Assembly (NCBI GenBank): GCA_017517745.1 | Contig: JAFWYJ010000003.1 | Location: 1-57,055, forward strand | DNA length: 57,055 bases | Reading direction: 5' to 3' | DNA from: Clostridia bacterium | GTDB lineage: Bacteria > Bacillota > Clostridia > Oscillospirales > CAG-272 | Shown: one piece after another, positions 8,803-16,343 of the stretch | Layout of the letters: every line of letters begins with the position of its first letter | Position numbering within the stretch: position 1 is the first letter of the stretch | The notes under the pieces: model-generated | Told to the model about the DNA's origin: nothing | Database searches by the model: none | What the model saw: only the letters and a program-made list of their open reading frames with translations | Program-made: the position numbers and the translations under genes

Positions 8803-10959
8803 ATGAGATTTGATCAAAAGTGGCTCGGTAGAAACTGTCAAAAGAATCCCGAGCAATGGTTTGAAGCGTCTGTGCCGGGGAATATCCAGCACGACTTTGC
8901 GATCTTTCATCAGTTTGAGGATTGGAATTACGCGTCCAACTACGAACAGTTTCTCCCCCTGGAGGACGATCATTGGGAATACAAAGCCGTTCTGAATTAC
9001 GATCAAAAAGACGGCGAACGCGTATTCTTTGTCAGCGGAGGAATCGACTATACCTACGAGGTTCTGATCAACGGCAAAAAGATCTATTTCTACGAGGGTA
9101 TGTACCGCGGCTTCGAGCTTGATCTGACCGAGCATCTCGGCGGAAAAGATGACGTTCTGACGGTGCATATCTACCCCCATCCCAAGAGCACGGGCGGCAG
9201 ACCAAACACGCGCGACGAGGCGGATGCCTGCTGCAAGCCTCCGCTTTCCTACGGCTGGGACTTCAATCCCCGTTTGCTCAATTCGGGTATGTGGGAGGAA
9301 GCCTACATCGAAACCCGCGGTGTCTCCTACATCGGCGATTGCGAGGTGCTTGCCACGCTTTCGGACGATCTGACCTGCGGTACGGTCACCTTTGATTTTT
9401 CCTGCGAGCTGCCTTGCACAACCGCGATCTACGATGCCGACGGCAATGAAGTTCTGAAGGGAACCGACCGCAAGGTCACGGTTCAAAATCCCAATCTTTG
9501 GTGGTGTAACGGTCAGGGAGACGCCTATCTTTACCGCTGGGAGATCCGCAACGAGCGTGAGAGCAAAAGCGGACATATCGGATTCCGCACGATCAAGCTG
9601 CTTCGCAACGAAGGTGCGGTCGATCCCCGCGATTTTCCAAAAACCAGATACGACGCCCCCATGACGGTCGAGCTCAACGGCAGACGCATTTTTGCCAAGG
9701 GTACCAACTGGGTCGCCCCTTCGCTTTTCTGGGGACTTTTGGACGCGGAAATTTACGAGACACACATCCGCATGGCACACGATGCCAACATGAACTCCTT
9801 CCGTATGCACGGAGGATCGGGAAGAGCGAAACGCTATTTCTACGATCTGTGCGACCGCTACGGCATCTTGCTGTGGCAGGAGTTTCCGCTTGCCTGCAAC
9901 AACTACCGCGCGACCCCGCACTACATGGGAATGCTGGAGTCCGAGGCGACCGCGATGATCCGAGATCTCCGCCATCACCCCTCGCTCGCGCTTTGGTGCG
10001 GAGGCAACGAGCTGTATAACGGTTGGTCGGGCATGGACGAGCAGTCTCACGCCCTCCGTCTGCTCAACAAGCTTTGCTACGAGAATGACTATGAGCGTCC
10101 CTTTATCGCCACCTCTCCTCTGATCGGCATGGCACACGGAGACTATACCTTTTGGGAGAACGCGCAGGGCGGCGAAACGATCGGAGCGTTCCAACATTCT
10201 CACTATACGGCTTACACCGAGTTCGGTCTCCCCTCGATCACAGATGCAGAGCTGTTGAAGAAGGTCATTCCCGCAGACGAGCTCTTCCCAATCGAAATGA
10301 CCAAGTCCTGGATCACGCACCACGGATTCAACGCGTGGGGCAAAAACGCGTGGTTGTGTCTCGACGTTCTGGACAGATATTTCGGTCCCGCAAGCTCGCT
10401 TGAGGAGTTGGTAGACCAATCCAATTGGCTACAGAGCGAGGGCTATCGCGCGATCTTTGAGGAGGCGCGCCGTCAGTGGCCGCATTGCAGCATGGCACTC
10501 AACTGGTGCCTCAACGAGCCCTGGACAACAGCGGCGAACAACACGCTGATCGCATTTCCGTCTTATGCAAAGCCCTCTCTCGATTACGTCAAAAAGGCGC
10601 TTCGTCCCACGCTGTTCAGTGCGAAGATCCCTTGCTTCACCTGGTTCATGAACGATACCTTCGAGGCGGAGCTTTGGTTCCTCAATGACAAGCCCGAGAC
10701 TGCCGCAGGCAAGGTGAAGGTATCTCTGACTCTGGGCGACGAGACCGTCACGCTCTTGGAATGGAACGCGCAAGCCGAGGCAAACAGCAATCTGCGCGGA
10801 CCCACGATCCGTTACAATCTTCCTTTGGTGGAGACTGCGGACAAACTGATCCTTCGCCTGGAGGCAGAAGACGGACAGGCAAGTACCTATACCTATCAGT
10901 ACAAACCGAAAAAACGCAGAAAACCGGTGAACATCCGCAGCAACAACGGTATGGGCTGA
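8803..10959 (+). CDS. Glycoside hydrolase family 2 protein, beta-mannosidase-like
   Basis: A 718-residue probable exo-glycosidase acting on beta-mannosides or related oligosaccharides. The layout is a jelly-roll sugar-binding domain (~1-170), an immunoglobulin-like domain (~170-270), a TIM barrel (~270-600) and a short beta-domain. The acid/base Glu403 is in WCGGNELYNG and the probable nucleophile Glu473 in YTEFGLPS; RMHGGSGRAKRYFYDLCDRY and WQEFP are typical of the beta-mannosidase branch. No signal peptide is present, so it is cytoplasmic and presumably cleaves imported oligosaccharides. GGAG lies 9 bases before ATG. It is shorter than animal and Bacteroides beta-mannosidases (~850). Substrate specificity is inferred only. 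Confidence 0.85.
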   Translation: MRFDQKWLGRNCQKNPEQWFEASVPGNIQHDFAIFHQFEDWNYASNYEQFLPLEDDHWEYKAVLNYDQKDGERVFFVSGGIDYTYEVLINGKKIYFYEGMYRGFELDLTEHLGGKDDVLTVHIYPHPKSTGGRPNTRDEADACCKPPLSYGWDFNPRLLNSGMWEEAYIETRGVSYIGDCEVLATLSDDLTCGTVTFDFSCELPCTTAIYDADGNEVLKGTDRKVTVQNPNLWWCNGQGDAYLYRWEIRNERESKSGHIGFRTIKLLRNEGAVDPRDFPKTRYDAPMTVELNGRRIFAKGTNWVAPSLFWGLLDAEIYETHIRMAHDANMNSFRMHGGSGRAKRYFYDLCDRYGILLWQEFPLACNNYRATPHYMGMLESEATAMIRDLRHHPSLALWCGGNELYNGWSGMDEQSHALRLLNKLCYENDYERPFIATSPLIGMAHGDYTFWENAQGGETIGAFQHSHYTAYTEFGLPSITDAELLKKVIPADELFPIEMTKSWITHHGFNAWGKNAWLCLDVLDRYFGPASSLEELVDQSNWLQSEGYRAIFEEARRQWPHCSMALNWCLNEPWTTAANNTLIAFPSYAKPSLDYVKKALRPTLFSAKIPCFTWFMNDTFEAELWFLNDKPETAAGKVKVSLTLGDETVTLLEWNAQAEANSNLRGPTIRYNLPLVETADKLILRLEAEDGQASTYTYQYKPKKRRKPVNIRSNNGMG

Positions 10960-10963
10960 TCGC

Positions 10964-10997
10964 TTTTTGAGGGGGTGCTTATGCGCCCCCTCAAAAA
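10964..10997 (+). terminator. Terminator of the GH2 gene
   Basis: A 12-bp stem TTTTTGAGGGGG / CCCCCTCAAAAA, extended by a G-U and two further pairs, with loop TTAT, right after the GH2 stop. The trailing T-tract is short. Confidence 0.8.
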
Positions 10998-11055
10998 CTT
11001 TTCTGATATAAAAGAAAAGACGGTGTTATTTATGATTGTAATAGTTCCGATGAGG

Positions 11056-11178
11056 GTTTTGAATTGTTTTGCGGGCCAAATGAACAAGTTTTGAATTATC
11101 GGTTTCAAAATGGTTTTACAATCAACAACAATTTTCAATTGATTGTATTTTCTGAACACAGGTGATGCATTTCTGTGT
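11056..11178. other. AT-rich gene-free stretch with direct repeats and consecutive hairpins
   Basis: The 371-base gap between the GH2 and PTS genes holds no credible reading frame. It contains GTTTTGAATT twice (11056-11065, 11088-11097). Three small inverted repeats follow: TTTTGAA/TTCAAAA (11089-11110), ACAATCAA/TTGATTGT (11118-11146) and ACACAG/CTGTGT (11156-11178). Function unknown; it may be a decayed small element or a structured 3' region of the pts transcript. Confidence 0.4.
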
Positions 11179-11197
11179 CCGTCCCATAAAAAACAAG

Positions 11198-11235
11198 AAA
11201 GCATGACACGGCAACGAACCGAGTCATGCTTTTTT
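11198..11235. terminator. Distal terminator of the pts operon (likely bidirectional)
   Basis: AAAGCATGAC pairs with GTCATGCTTT, with further inner pairs (CGG/CCG), and T-runs follow on both strands. It lies about 100 bases beyond the end of the last pts gene on the minus strand. A similar AAAGCAT-type hairpin ends the spoIIE module at 18909. Confidence 0.7.
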
Positions 11236-11274
11236 CCGGCTCTCTTGTCAGAAAGTTTCTTGAGAGGAGGGGGT

Positions 11275-11319
11275 GTGGGGGAGGAGAAGCTTCTTTTTAA
11301 AGAAGTTCTCCTCCCCCAC
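11275..11319. repeat. Purine-rich long hairpin, copy 1 of a two-hairpin 3' module
   Basis: GTGGGGGAGGAGAA (11275-11288) pairs perfectly with 11306-11319. An inner CTTCTTT/AAAGAAG stem continues it after one bulged G. It lies 12 bases beyond the stop codon of the EIICB gene and resembles 18830-18870 behind spoIIE. Confidence 0.7.
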
Positions 11320-11330
11320 AAACACTACGT

Positions 11331-12968
11331 TTAAGATATCGAAGCGATATATTCCTCCAGCTCGCTCTTGATGACCGAGACCTGAGGTCCGTAGATCACC
11401 TGCACGCCGCCACCTTTGCGAATGACGCCTGCGGCACCGCTTTGCTTGAGCAGATTCTCGCTCACGGAGTCGGGGTTTTTGACCGTCACGCGCAGACGGG
11501 TGGCACAGCAATCGAGGTTGAGAATATTGTCCTTTCCGCCAAGGCCGTCGAGGATCATCATGGAGACGCCGTGCGAGGGCTCTTGCGTGTGCTTGCCGTC
11601 CGAGCCTGCTTTTTTGGCGTTGTAATCGGCGCGGGTATAGAGCTTGACCTCACCGTCGTCGTCCTCGCGCCCCGGTGTTTTATAATTCATTTTACGGATC
11701 AAGAATCGGAACAGGAAGAAATAGATCGCGAAATAGATGACGCCCACCAAGGGGATCATGATCCAATTGGTTTTCGCGTTGCCTTGCAAAATGCCGAAGA
11801 GTGTCAGGTCGATCAATCCTCCCGAGAAGGTCATGCCGACGCCGACGTTCAAAAGGTGCATCAGCATATAGGAGAGACCCGCGAGGATCGAGTGGATCAC
11901 GTAGAGGATCGGCGCGACGAAGAGGAAGGTGAACTCGATCGGCTCGGTGATACCCGTGAGCATCGATGTCAGCGCGGCGGAGAGAAGAAGGCTTCCGGTC
12001 ACTTTCTTTTTTGTGTCTTTGGCGCAGGTGTATATTGCAAGAGCCGCGCCGGGCAGACCGAAGATCATAAAGGGGAATTTACCGCTCATAAATCGCGTCG
12101 CGGAAACCGAGAAGACCGTGGTGGAGGGGGAGGCAAGCTCGGCGAAGAAGATATTTTGCGCACCGTAGACCATCACGCCGTCGATCAGCGCGGAGCCTCC
12201 CACACCGGTTTGCCAGAAGGGCAGATAAAAGACGTGATGCAGACCGAAGGGGATGAGGATGCGTTCGATGAAGCCATAGATCAGCGTGCCTCCGTAGCCC
12301 GAACGAAGGACGAGATCTCCGAGGGCGTAGATCCCGCTTTGTACGTAGGGCCAGATAAAGAACATGAGTGCGCCCACAAGAATGTAGGTCACAGTGGAAA
12401 TGATCGGAACGAATCGCGTGCCGCCGAAGAAGGAGATGATGTTGGGCAGGCGGATCTTGTAGAAGCGGTTATGCAGTGCCGCCACGCCAAGCCCGACGAG
12501 AATACCGCCAAACACGCCCATCTGCAGGGAAGGGATTCCCACCACGTTGGCGATCGCACCCTCTTGAAGCGTACCGCTCTCGATCATCCCGCTGATGATG
12601 AGCAGCGCGTTGATGGTTTTGTGCATGACGAAAAAGGCGATGGCGGCGGAGAGGGTGGCAGTGCCTTTTTCCTGCTCTGCCATGCCGAGTGCCACACCCA
12701 TTGCAAAGAGCAACGGAAGATTATCGAAAATAACCGTCCCCACCGATGCCAGCACCGTGAAGATCGAATAGATCACCGTGCCGGGGCCCATAAAACCAAT
12801 GAGATTATAGGCCTCCAGCGTTGCGGAATTGGTGAACGAGGAGCCGACGCCAAGCAAAAGTCCGGCAATCGGCAAAAGTGCGATCGGGAGCATGAAGGCA
12901 CGTCCGACGCGCTGCAAAATACTGAAAAAGGCAGAGCCTTTTTTTTCGGTTCGAATTGCTTCAGGCAT
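11331..12968 (-). CDS. PTS glucose/N-acetylglucosamine-type transporter, EIICB
   Basis: A membrane permease that phosphorylates its sugar during uptake. About 545 residues: an EIIC domain with about ten hydrophobic segments (~15-400) and a C-terminal EIIB domain (~460-545). The phosphocysteine region is NLDCCATRLRV. EIIC motifs include MLPIALLPIAGLLLG near the N terminus and GITEPIEFTFLFVAP. Sugar specificity (glucose, GlcNAc or maltose/glucosides) cannot be fixed. The ATG at 12968 is preferred because AAAGGA lies 8 bases upstream; the in-frame ATG at 12977 overlaps that ribosome site. It is last in ptsH-ptsI-crr-EIICB, 18 bases behind the EIIA gene. Confidence 0.92.
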   Translation of the reverse strand: MPEAIRTEKKGSAFFSILQRVGRAFMLPIALLPIAGLLLGVGSSFTNSATLEAYNLIGFMGPGTVIYSIFTVLASVGTVIFDNLPLLFAMGVALGMAEQEKGTATLSAAIAFFVMHKTINALLIISGMIESGTLQEGAIANVVGIPSLQMGVFGGILVGLGVAALHNRFYKIRLPNIISFFGGTRFVPIISTVTYILVGALMFFIWPYVQSGIYALGDLVLRSGYGGTLIYGFIERILIPFGLHHVFYLPFWQTGVGGSALIDGVMVYGAQNIFFAELASPSTTVFSVSATRFMSGKFPFMIFGLPGAALAIYTCAKDTKKKVTGSLLLSAALTSMLTGITEPIEFTFLFVAPILYVIHSILAGLSYMLMHLLNVGVGMTFSGGLIDLTLFGILQGNAKTNWIMIPLVGVIYFAIYFFLFRFLIRKMNYKTPGREDDDGEVKLYTRADYNAKKAGSDGKHTQEPSHGVSMMILDGLGGKDNILNLDCCATRLRVTVKNPDSVSENLLKQSGAAGVIRKGGGVQVIYGPQVSVIKSELEEYIASIS

Positions 12969-12986
12969 TGTTTTCATCCTTTCTGT

Positions 12987-13460
12987 TTAAGCGAGACGGT
13001 AGTGTAAAATTTCGGTTTTGCCGCCCACCGTTTCAGTGTAGACTGTGTCTGTGACGTTCATCTTTTCCGGATTGGTCACCAGCACGGGAATGACGGTTTT
13101 AAATCCCTTTTCGCGAATGAGATCCAAATCGGCACGAGCCAAGACGTCGCCTGCCTTGACGCGATCTCCGACGCTCACCATCGAAAGAAATCCCTCTCCC
13201 TTCAGTTCCACCGTGTCGATCCCGACGTGGACGAGAACGTCCAACCCGTCATCGGAAAGCAGGGTATAGGCGTGTCGCGTGTCGCTGACGCTTTCCACCT
13301 TGCCGTCGATCGGAGCATATACCGTTCCCGCGGTCGGCTTGACGGCAAAACCCTGTCCCAGCATTCCCGAGGAGAATGCTTCGTCAGGCACGGCGGAGAG
13401 CGGAACGGCGACTCCGTCGGCAACTGCCAGAAGTGTTTTTTTCTTTTTTTGAAACAACAT
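12987..13460 (-). CDS. crr: PTS EIIA component, glucose type
   Basis: A cytoplasmic phosphocarrier of 157 residues that passes phosphate from HPr to the EIIB domain. It shows the beta-sandwich fold motifs AVKPTAGTVYAPIDGKV and the active-site block VLVHVGIDTVELKGEGF, with the phosphorylatable His in VHVG. It lies 12 bases after ptsI with AAGGAGG six bases before ATG and is followed at 18 bases by its cognate EIICB. The symbol crr is used for the family; regulatory roles known in Enterobacteria should not be assumed here. Confidence 0.93.
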   Translation of the reverse strand: MLFQKKKKTLLAVADGVAVPLSAVPDEAFSSGMLGQGFAVKPTAGTVYAPIDGKVESVSDTRHAYTLLSDDGLDVLVHVGIDTVELKGEGFLSMVSVGDRVKAGDVLARADLDLIREKGFKTVIPVLVTNPEKMNVTDTVYTETVGGKTEILHYRLA

Positions 13461-13472
13461 GATTTTCCTCCT

Positions 13473-15128
13473 TTAACGGCATTCCGTTACCCTTCCGCGC
13501 AGACCGAGCAGATAGGGCGCAGAAACCGAAAGCTCGTCGATCCGCAGGTCGGCAAAGCGTTGTGTCAGATGCAGGTCCGCAGCCATCTCGCCGCAGATGC
13601 CAATCCAGCCGCCGTGGCGGTGAATGGCGGTTGATGCCATTTCGATCATGCGCAAAATCGGTTCGGTGTTTTCTTCGCAAAGCGTTGTAAGCGCTGGATT
13701 TTGACGGTCTGCCGCGAGTGTATATTGTGTCAGATCGTTGGTACCCACCGAGAAGAAATCGACCTCGCATGCAAGCTCTTCGCACATCATAACCGCCGCG
13801 GGGGTTTCAATCATGATGCCAAGCTCGGGCTTGGGATCGAAGCGCTTGTTTTCTCGCTTTAATTCCTCCATGCACTCTTCGATCAGCCGTTTGCTTTGCT
13901 TGACTTCGTCCACCGACACAATCATGGGCAGCATGATCGCAAGACGTCCGAGCGCCGACGCGCGCAAAATGGCGCGAAGCTGGGTTTTGAAAAGATCGCG
14001 CCGCGCAAGGCACAAGCGGATCGCACGAAAGCCGAGCGCGGGATTTTCCTCTTCCGGCAGACCAAAGTAGGATATTTTCTTGTCCGCGCCGATGTCAAGC
14101 GTGCGAATGACGGTTCGTTTGCCTTGCATTTGCACGGCAACGTCGCTGTATGCCCGAAAGAGAAGTTCCTCTCCGGGGTAGTCATCGGCGCTCAGATAGA
14201 GGAACTCGCTGCGCAAAAGCCCGATGCCGTCCGCGCCCGCCTCAAGCACTGCCTCCACCTCTTCGCCGCTGCCGACGTTGGCGTAGATCAGCATACGGTG
14301 ACCGCTTTTGGTGACTGCGGGCTTGTTCATCAGAGAGCGCAGATAGCGATCATGCTCTTCGGCGATGCGATCGTCTTTTTTTTGCTTTTCCGAAAAGAGG
14401 CTTGTTTGCTCTTCTGTCGGTGAGAGCGTGAGCGTTCCTTCTTCCGCGTCAAGAAGCGCGAACGTGCCGTCAAACCGTTCCTCGATCACGCCGACCGAAA
14501 CCAGCGCGGGAATTCCCATGGCGCGCGCCAAAATGGCGGTGTGGGAGTTGGACGATCCTCGGAAAATCACAAATCCGAGGATCTGCGATTTTTCAAGCAT
14601 CACGGTCTCGGAAGGAGAGAGATCGTCGGCAACCAGGATAAAGGGTGATTTCTCCTGCGTGGTGTCTGTCTCCGATGCGCCGAACAGGACCTGCTGCAGC
14701 TGCCTTTCCAGATCTCTTATGTCGGAGGCGCGTCCCGAAAGGTATTCGTTGTCAAGTCCTTCGAGCATCGCAGAGATCCGTTGCGTTGCGCGTCTGAGGG
14801 CATCCTCGGCAGAGGCACCTGCGTCGATTTCCTCGCGCAACGCCTCCAGAAAATCTTCGTCCTCCAAAAGCATGCCGTGGATTTCAAAGATCTGTGCTTC
14901 ATCTTCACCGACCTGCCTTCGCGCTCGCTCGTAAAGGGCGGCGAGTCGATGCTTGACTTGATTCAACGCGTCCTGCAGGCGTGCCCATTCGTCGGTTTTT
15001 CCCAAAGACACACTGCTTCTTTTGTGGGAAGGCTCGTTGCGATGAAAAAAACGGAGCGTGCCGCTTACCCGTCGGTTGCCTACCCCCACCCCCTGCAAAA
15101 CGCGATCGTTTTTGGTTTCATGTTTCAT
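13473..15128 (-). CDS. ptsI: PTS enzyme I (phosphoenolpyruvate-protein phosphotransferase)
   Basis: Starts the PTS cascade by taking phosphate from PEP and passing it to HPr. About 551 residues. The N-terminal HPr-binding and phosphohistidine domain has the active His in GSSNSHTAILARAMGIPA, and the C-terminal PEP-binding barrel has VDFFSVGTNDLTQYTLA and GWIGICGEMA. The start at 15128 is chosen because GGAAGGA precedes ATG. It overlaps the end of ptsH by 11 bases, indicating translational coupling; a longer reading would run deep into ptsH. It is slightly shorter than the usual ~570 residues. Confidence 0.95.
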   Translation of the reverse strand: MKHETKNDRVLQGVGVGNRRVSGTLRFFHRNEPSHKRSSVSLGKTDEWARLQDALNQVKHRLAALYERARRQVGEDEAQIFEIHGMLLEDEDFLEALREEIDAGASAEDALRRATQRISAMLEGLDNEYLSGRASDIRDLERQLQQVLFGASETDTTQEKSPFILVADDLSPSETVMLEKSQILGFVIFRGSSNSHTAILARAMGIPALVSVGVIEERFDGTFALLDAEEGTLTLSPTEEQTSLFSEKQKKDDRIAEEHDRYLRSLMNKPAVTKSGHRMLIYANVGSGEEVEAVLEAGADGIGLLRSEFLYLSADDYPGEELLFRAYSDVAVQMQGKRTVIRTLDIGADKKISYFGLPEEENPALGFRAIRLCLARRDLFKTQLRAILRASALGRLAIMLPMIVSVDEVKQSKRLIEECMEELKRENKRFDPKPELGIMIETPAAVMMCEELACEVDFFSVGTNDLTQYTLAADRQNPALTTLCEENTEPILRMIEMASTAIHRHGGWIGICGEMAADLHLTQRFADLRIDELSVSAPYLLGLRGRVTECR

Positions 15129-15420
15129 TTGATGCCGTTCCTTCCGCCCGCTTTTTGCCATTTTGCATTTTTTCACCCAAATATGCTTCCAATTCTTGGG
15201 CAGCAACTTCTTCGTCCTCACCGGACACGGACACGGTCAGATTTGTTCCGTGAACGGCTCCCAGACTCATCAGGGCCAAAAGACGCTTGGCATCCGCCTC
15301 TTTGTCCCCGACCTTGATACGGATATCGGATTGGAAACGCTTTGCAAAGGTTGCAAGCATTCCTGCGGGACGAGCGTGCAGCCCGTTGGGATCTTCAATG
15401 GTATAGGTAAATTCTTTCAT
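15118..15420 (-). CDS. ptsH: HPr phosphocarrier with Arg at regulatory position 46
   Basis: Carries phosphate from EI to EIIA. A 100-residue protein with the active-site His15 in NGLHARPAG. In Bacillota HPr, Ser46 (as in NLKSIMGVMSLG) is the target of HPr kinase and sets up carbon catabolite repression. Here the aligned block is DAKRLLALMSLG, so residue 46 is Arg and this regulatory phosphorylation is impossible. The C terminus also carries an extra ~15 polar residues beyond the usual end. The ATG at 15420 follows AAGGAAGACGG. It is first in the pts operon and overlaps ptsI by 11 bases. No clear promoter was recognised upstream. Confidence 0.93.
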   Translation of the reverse strand: MKEFTYTIEDPNGLHARPAGMLATFAKRFQSDIRIKVGDKEADAKRLLALMSLGAVHGTNLTVSVSGEDEEVAAQELEAYLGEKMQNGKKRAEGTASNET

Positions 15421-15510
15421 CGTCCGTCTTCCTTTTTTGTGTATTTTCCTTACTATTTTTGCTTTCTTTCGCAAGGCTTATGCAAAAAATGAAAAAATAA
15501 AAAGCGACGA

Positions 15511-15550
15511 AAACAGCCCCGACGTCAAGACGTTGACGTCGGGGCTGTTT
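15511..15550. terminator. Strong hairpin between the SLOG-like gene and ptsH
   Basis: A perfect 18-bp stem (AAACAGCCCCGACGTCAA and its complement) with loop GACG. It ends the minus-strand gene at 15571 and insulates ptsH. The longer T-run is on the plus strand. Confidence 0.85.
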
Positions 15551-15570
15551 TTTATGATGGAAGCTTTTCT

Positions 15571-16053
15571 TTAATTTTGGAGCGTGTCGTACAGATTTAT
15601 CAATTCCAACCCGCTTTTGAGAGCGAGAGCGGCCGTGTAGGCAGTACCTCCGCCGTGTGAGTTGCGGAGATAAGCAATACAAACGTCGGCACCGTCCACC
15701 AGCGCGCGGTTGCGTTGTTGCAGAAGCCCGGGGTAATATTTTTGAGCGACGTAACGGTGGGAATCGGCTTGGGAGAGGATCTGACGGTACAGTTGCGCGT
15801 CGGTTTCCCGCCAACCGACGGTTTGGTCGGGGGAGGGAAGGATCAAATGCAATCGGATCTCGGGATAACGCATTCGAAGGGAAAGCACGGAAAGTGCGGA
15901 GAGTGTGTCAAAACCGACCGCTCCGCCCGTGCGAAAATCTGTTGCACCTTGCAGGATTTGGCGCTCCACCTCAACGCGCAGTGATTCCTCCAATTGCGGA
16001 TAGTCCGCATCGGGAATCTGTCTGTGTCCTGTAAAACAGACGGTTTTGCTCAT
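15571..16053 (-). CDS. SLOG-domain protein (DUF1273/YpsA-like)
   Basis: A 160-residue cytoplasmic protein of the SLOG superfamily, a Rossmann-like fold related to nucleotide-ligand binding and to DprA and LOG proteins. The N terminus TVCFTGHRQIPD and GGAVGFDTLSALSVL resemble the glycine-rich phosphate-binding loops of the DUF1273 family; NRALVDGADVCIAYL and NSHGGGTAYTAALAL complete the fold. The ATG at 16053 is preceded by GGAGG; upstream in-frame ATGs lack a ribosome site. It is monocistronic. The B. subtilis homologue YpsA affects cell division, but the biochemical role is not settled. Confidence 0.8.
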   Translation of the reverse strand: MSKTVCFTGHRQIPDADYPQLEESLRVEVERQILQGATDFRTGGAVGFDTLSALSVLSLRMRYPEIRLHLILPSPDQTVGWRETDAQLYRQILSQADSHRYVAQKYYPGLLQQRNRALVDGADVCIAYLRNSHGGGTAYTAALALKSGLELINLYDTLQN

Positions 16054-16084
16054 TTTTTTCCCTCCTTCCTCGTTTCTATCTGTT

Positions 16085-16093
16085 ATTATAACA
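16085..16093 (-). promoter_or_regulatory. Extended -10 promoter of the SLOG-like gene
   Basis: On the minus strand TG-T-TATAAT, with the hexamer at 16090-16085, 32 bases before the start codon. The -35 region is poor. Confidence 0.55.
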
Positions 16094-16258
16094 CATTCAA
16101 ACCCAAAAAGAAAGAGATATTTTCGATTTTCGTGCGACAAAAGCGGACGAAAAAACAAGAGAAGCGATGACTTTTTACCGTTGGTTCTTTCGGATTTTTC
16201 TGCACTGTGTATTTTTCGTAATATCCTATCAAAAAAATACAGGATTTTACCCGCCGCT

Positions 16259-16292
16259 TTCGACGGAATCTGCTCGCCGAAAAGAGTAAAAT
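16259..16292 (+). promoter_or_regulatory. Candidate spoIIE promoter with Spo0A-box-like site
   Basis: TAAAAT at 16287-16292 could be a -10 box, 51 bases before the spoIIE ATG. TTCGACG at 16259-16265 (CGTCGAA on the other strand) differs at one base from the Spo0A box TGTCGAA. Activation of spoIIE by Spo0A is established in Bacillus; here it is inferred from a weak match. Confidence 0.3.
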
Positions 16293-16343
16293 AGTAGAGA
16301 AAAAAGATTTTTGCGGAAGCAAAGAAAAGGAGAGAAGTTCAAA

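Noticed and set aside
11442-13007. Open frame on the plus strand opposite the PTS permease gene
   Set aside because: Highly charged His/Glu/Arg-rich translation, typical of an antisense shadow of a membrane protein; no ribosome site.
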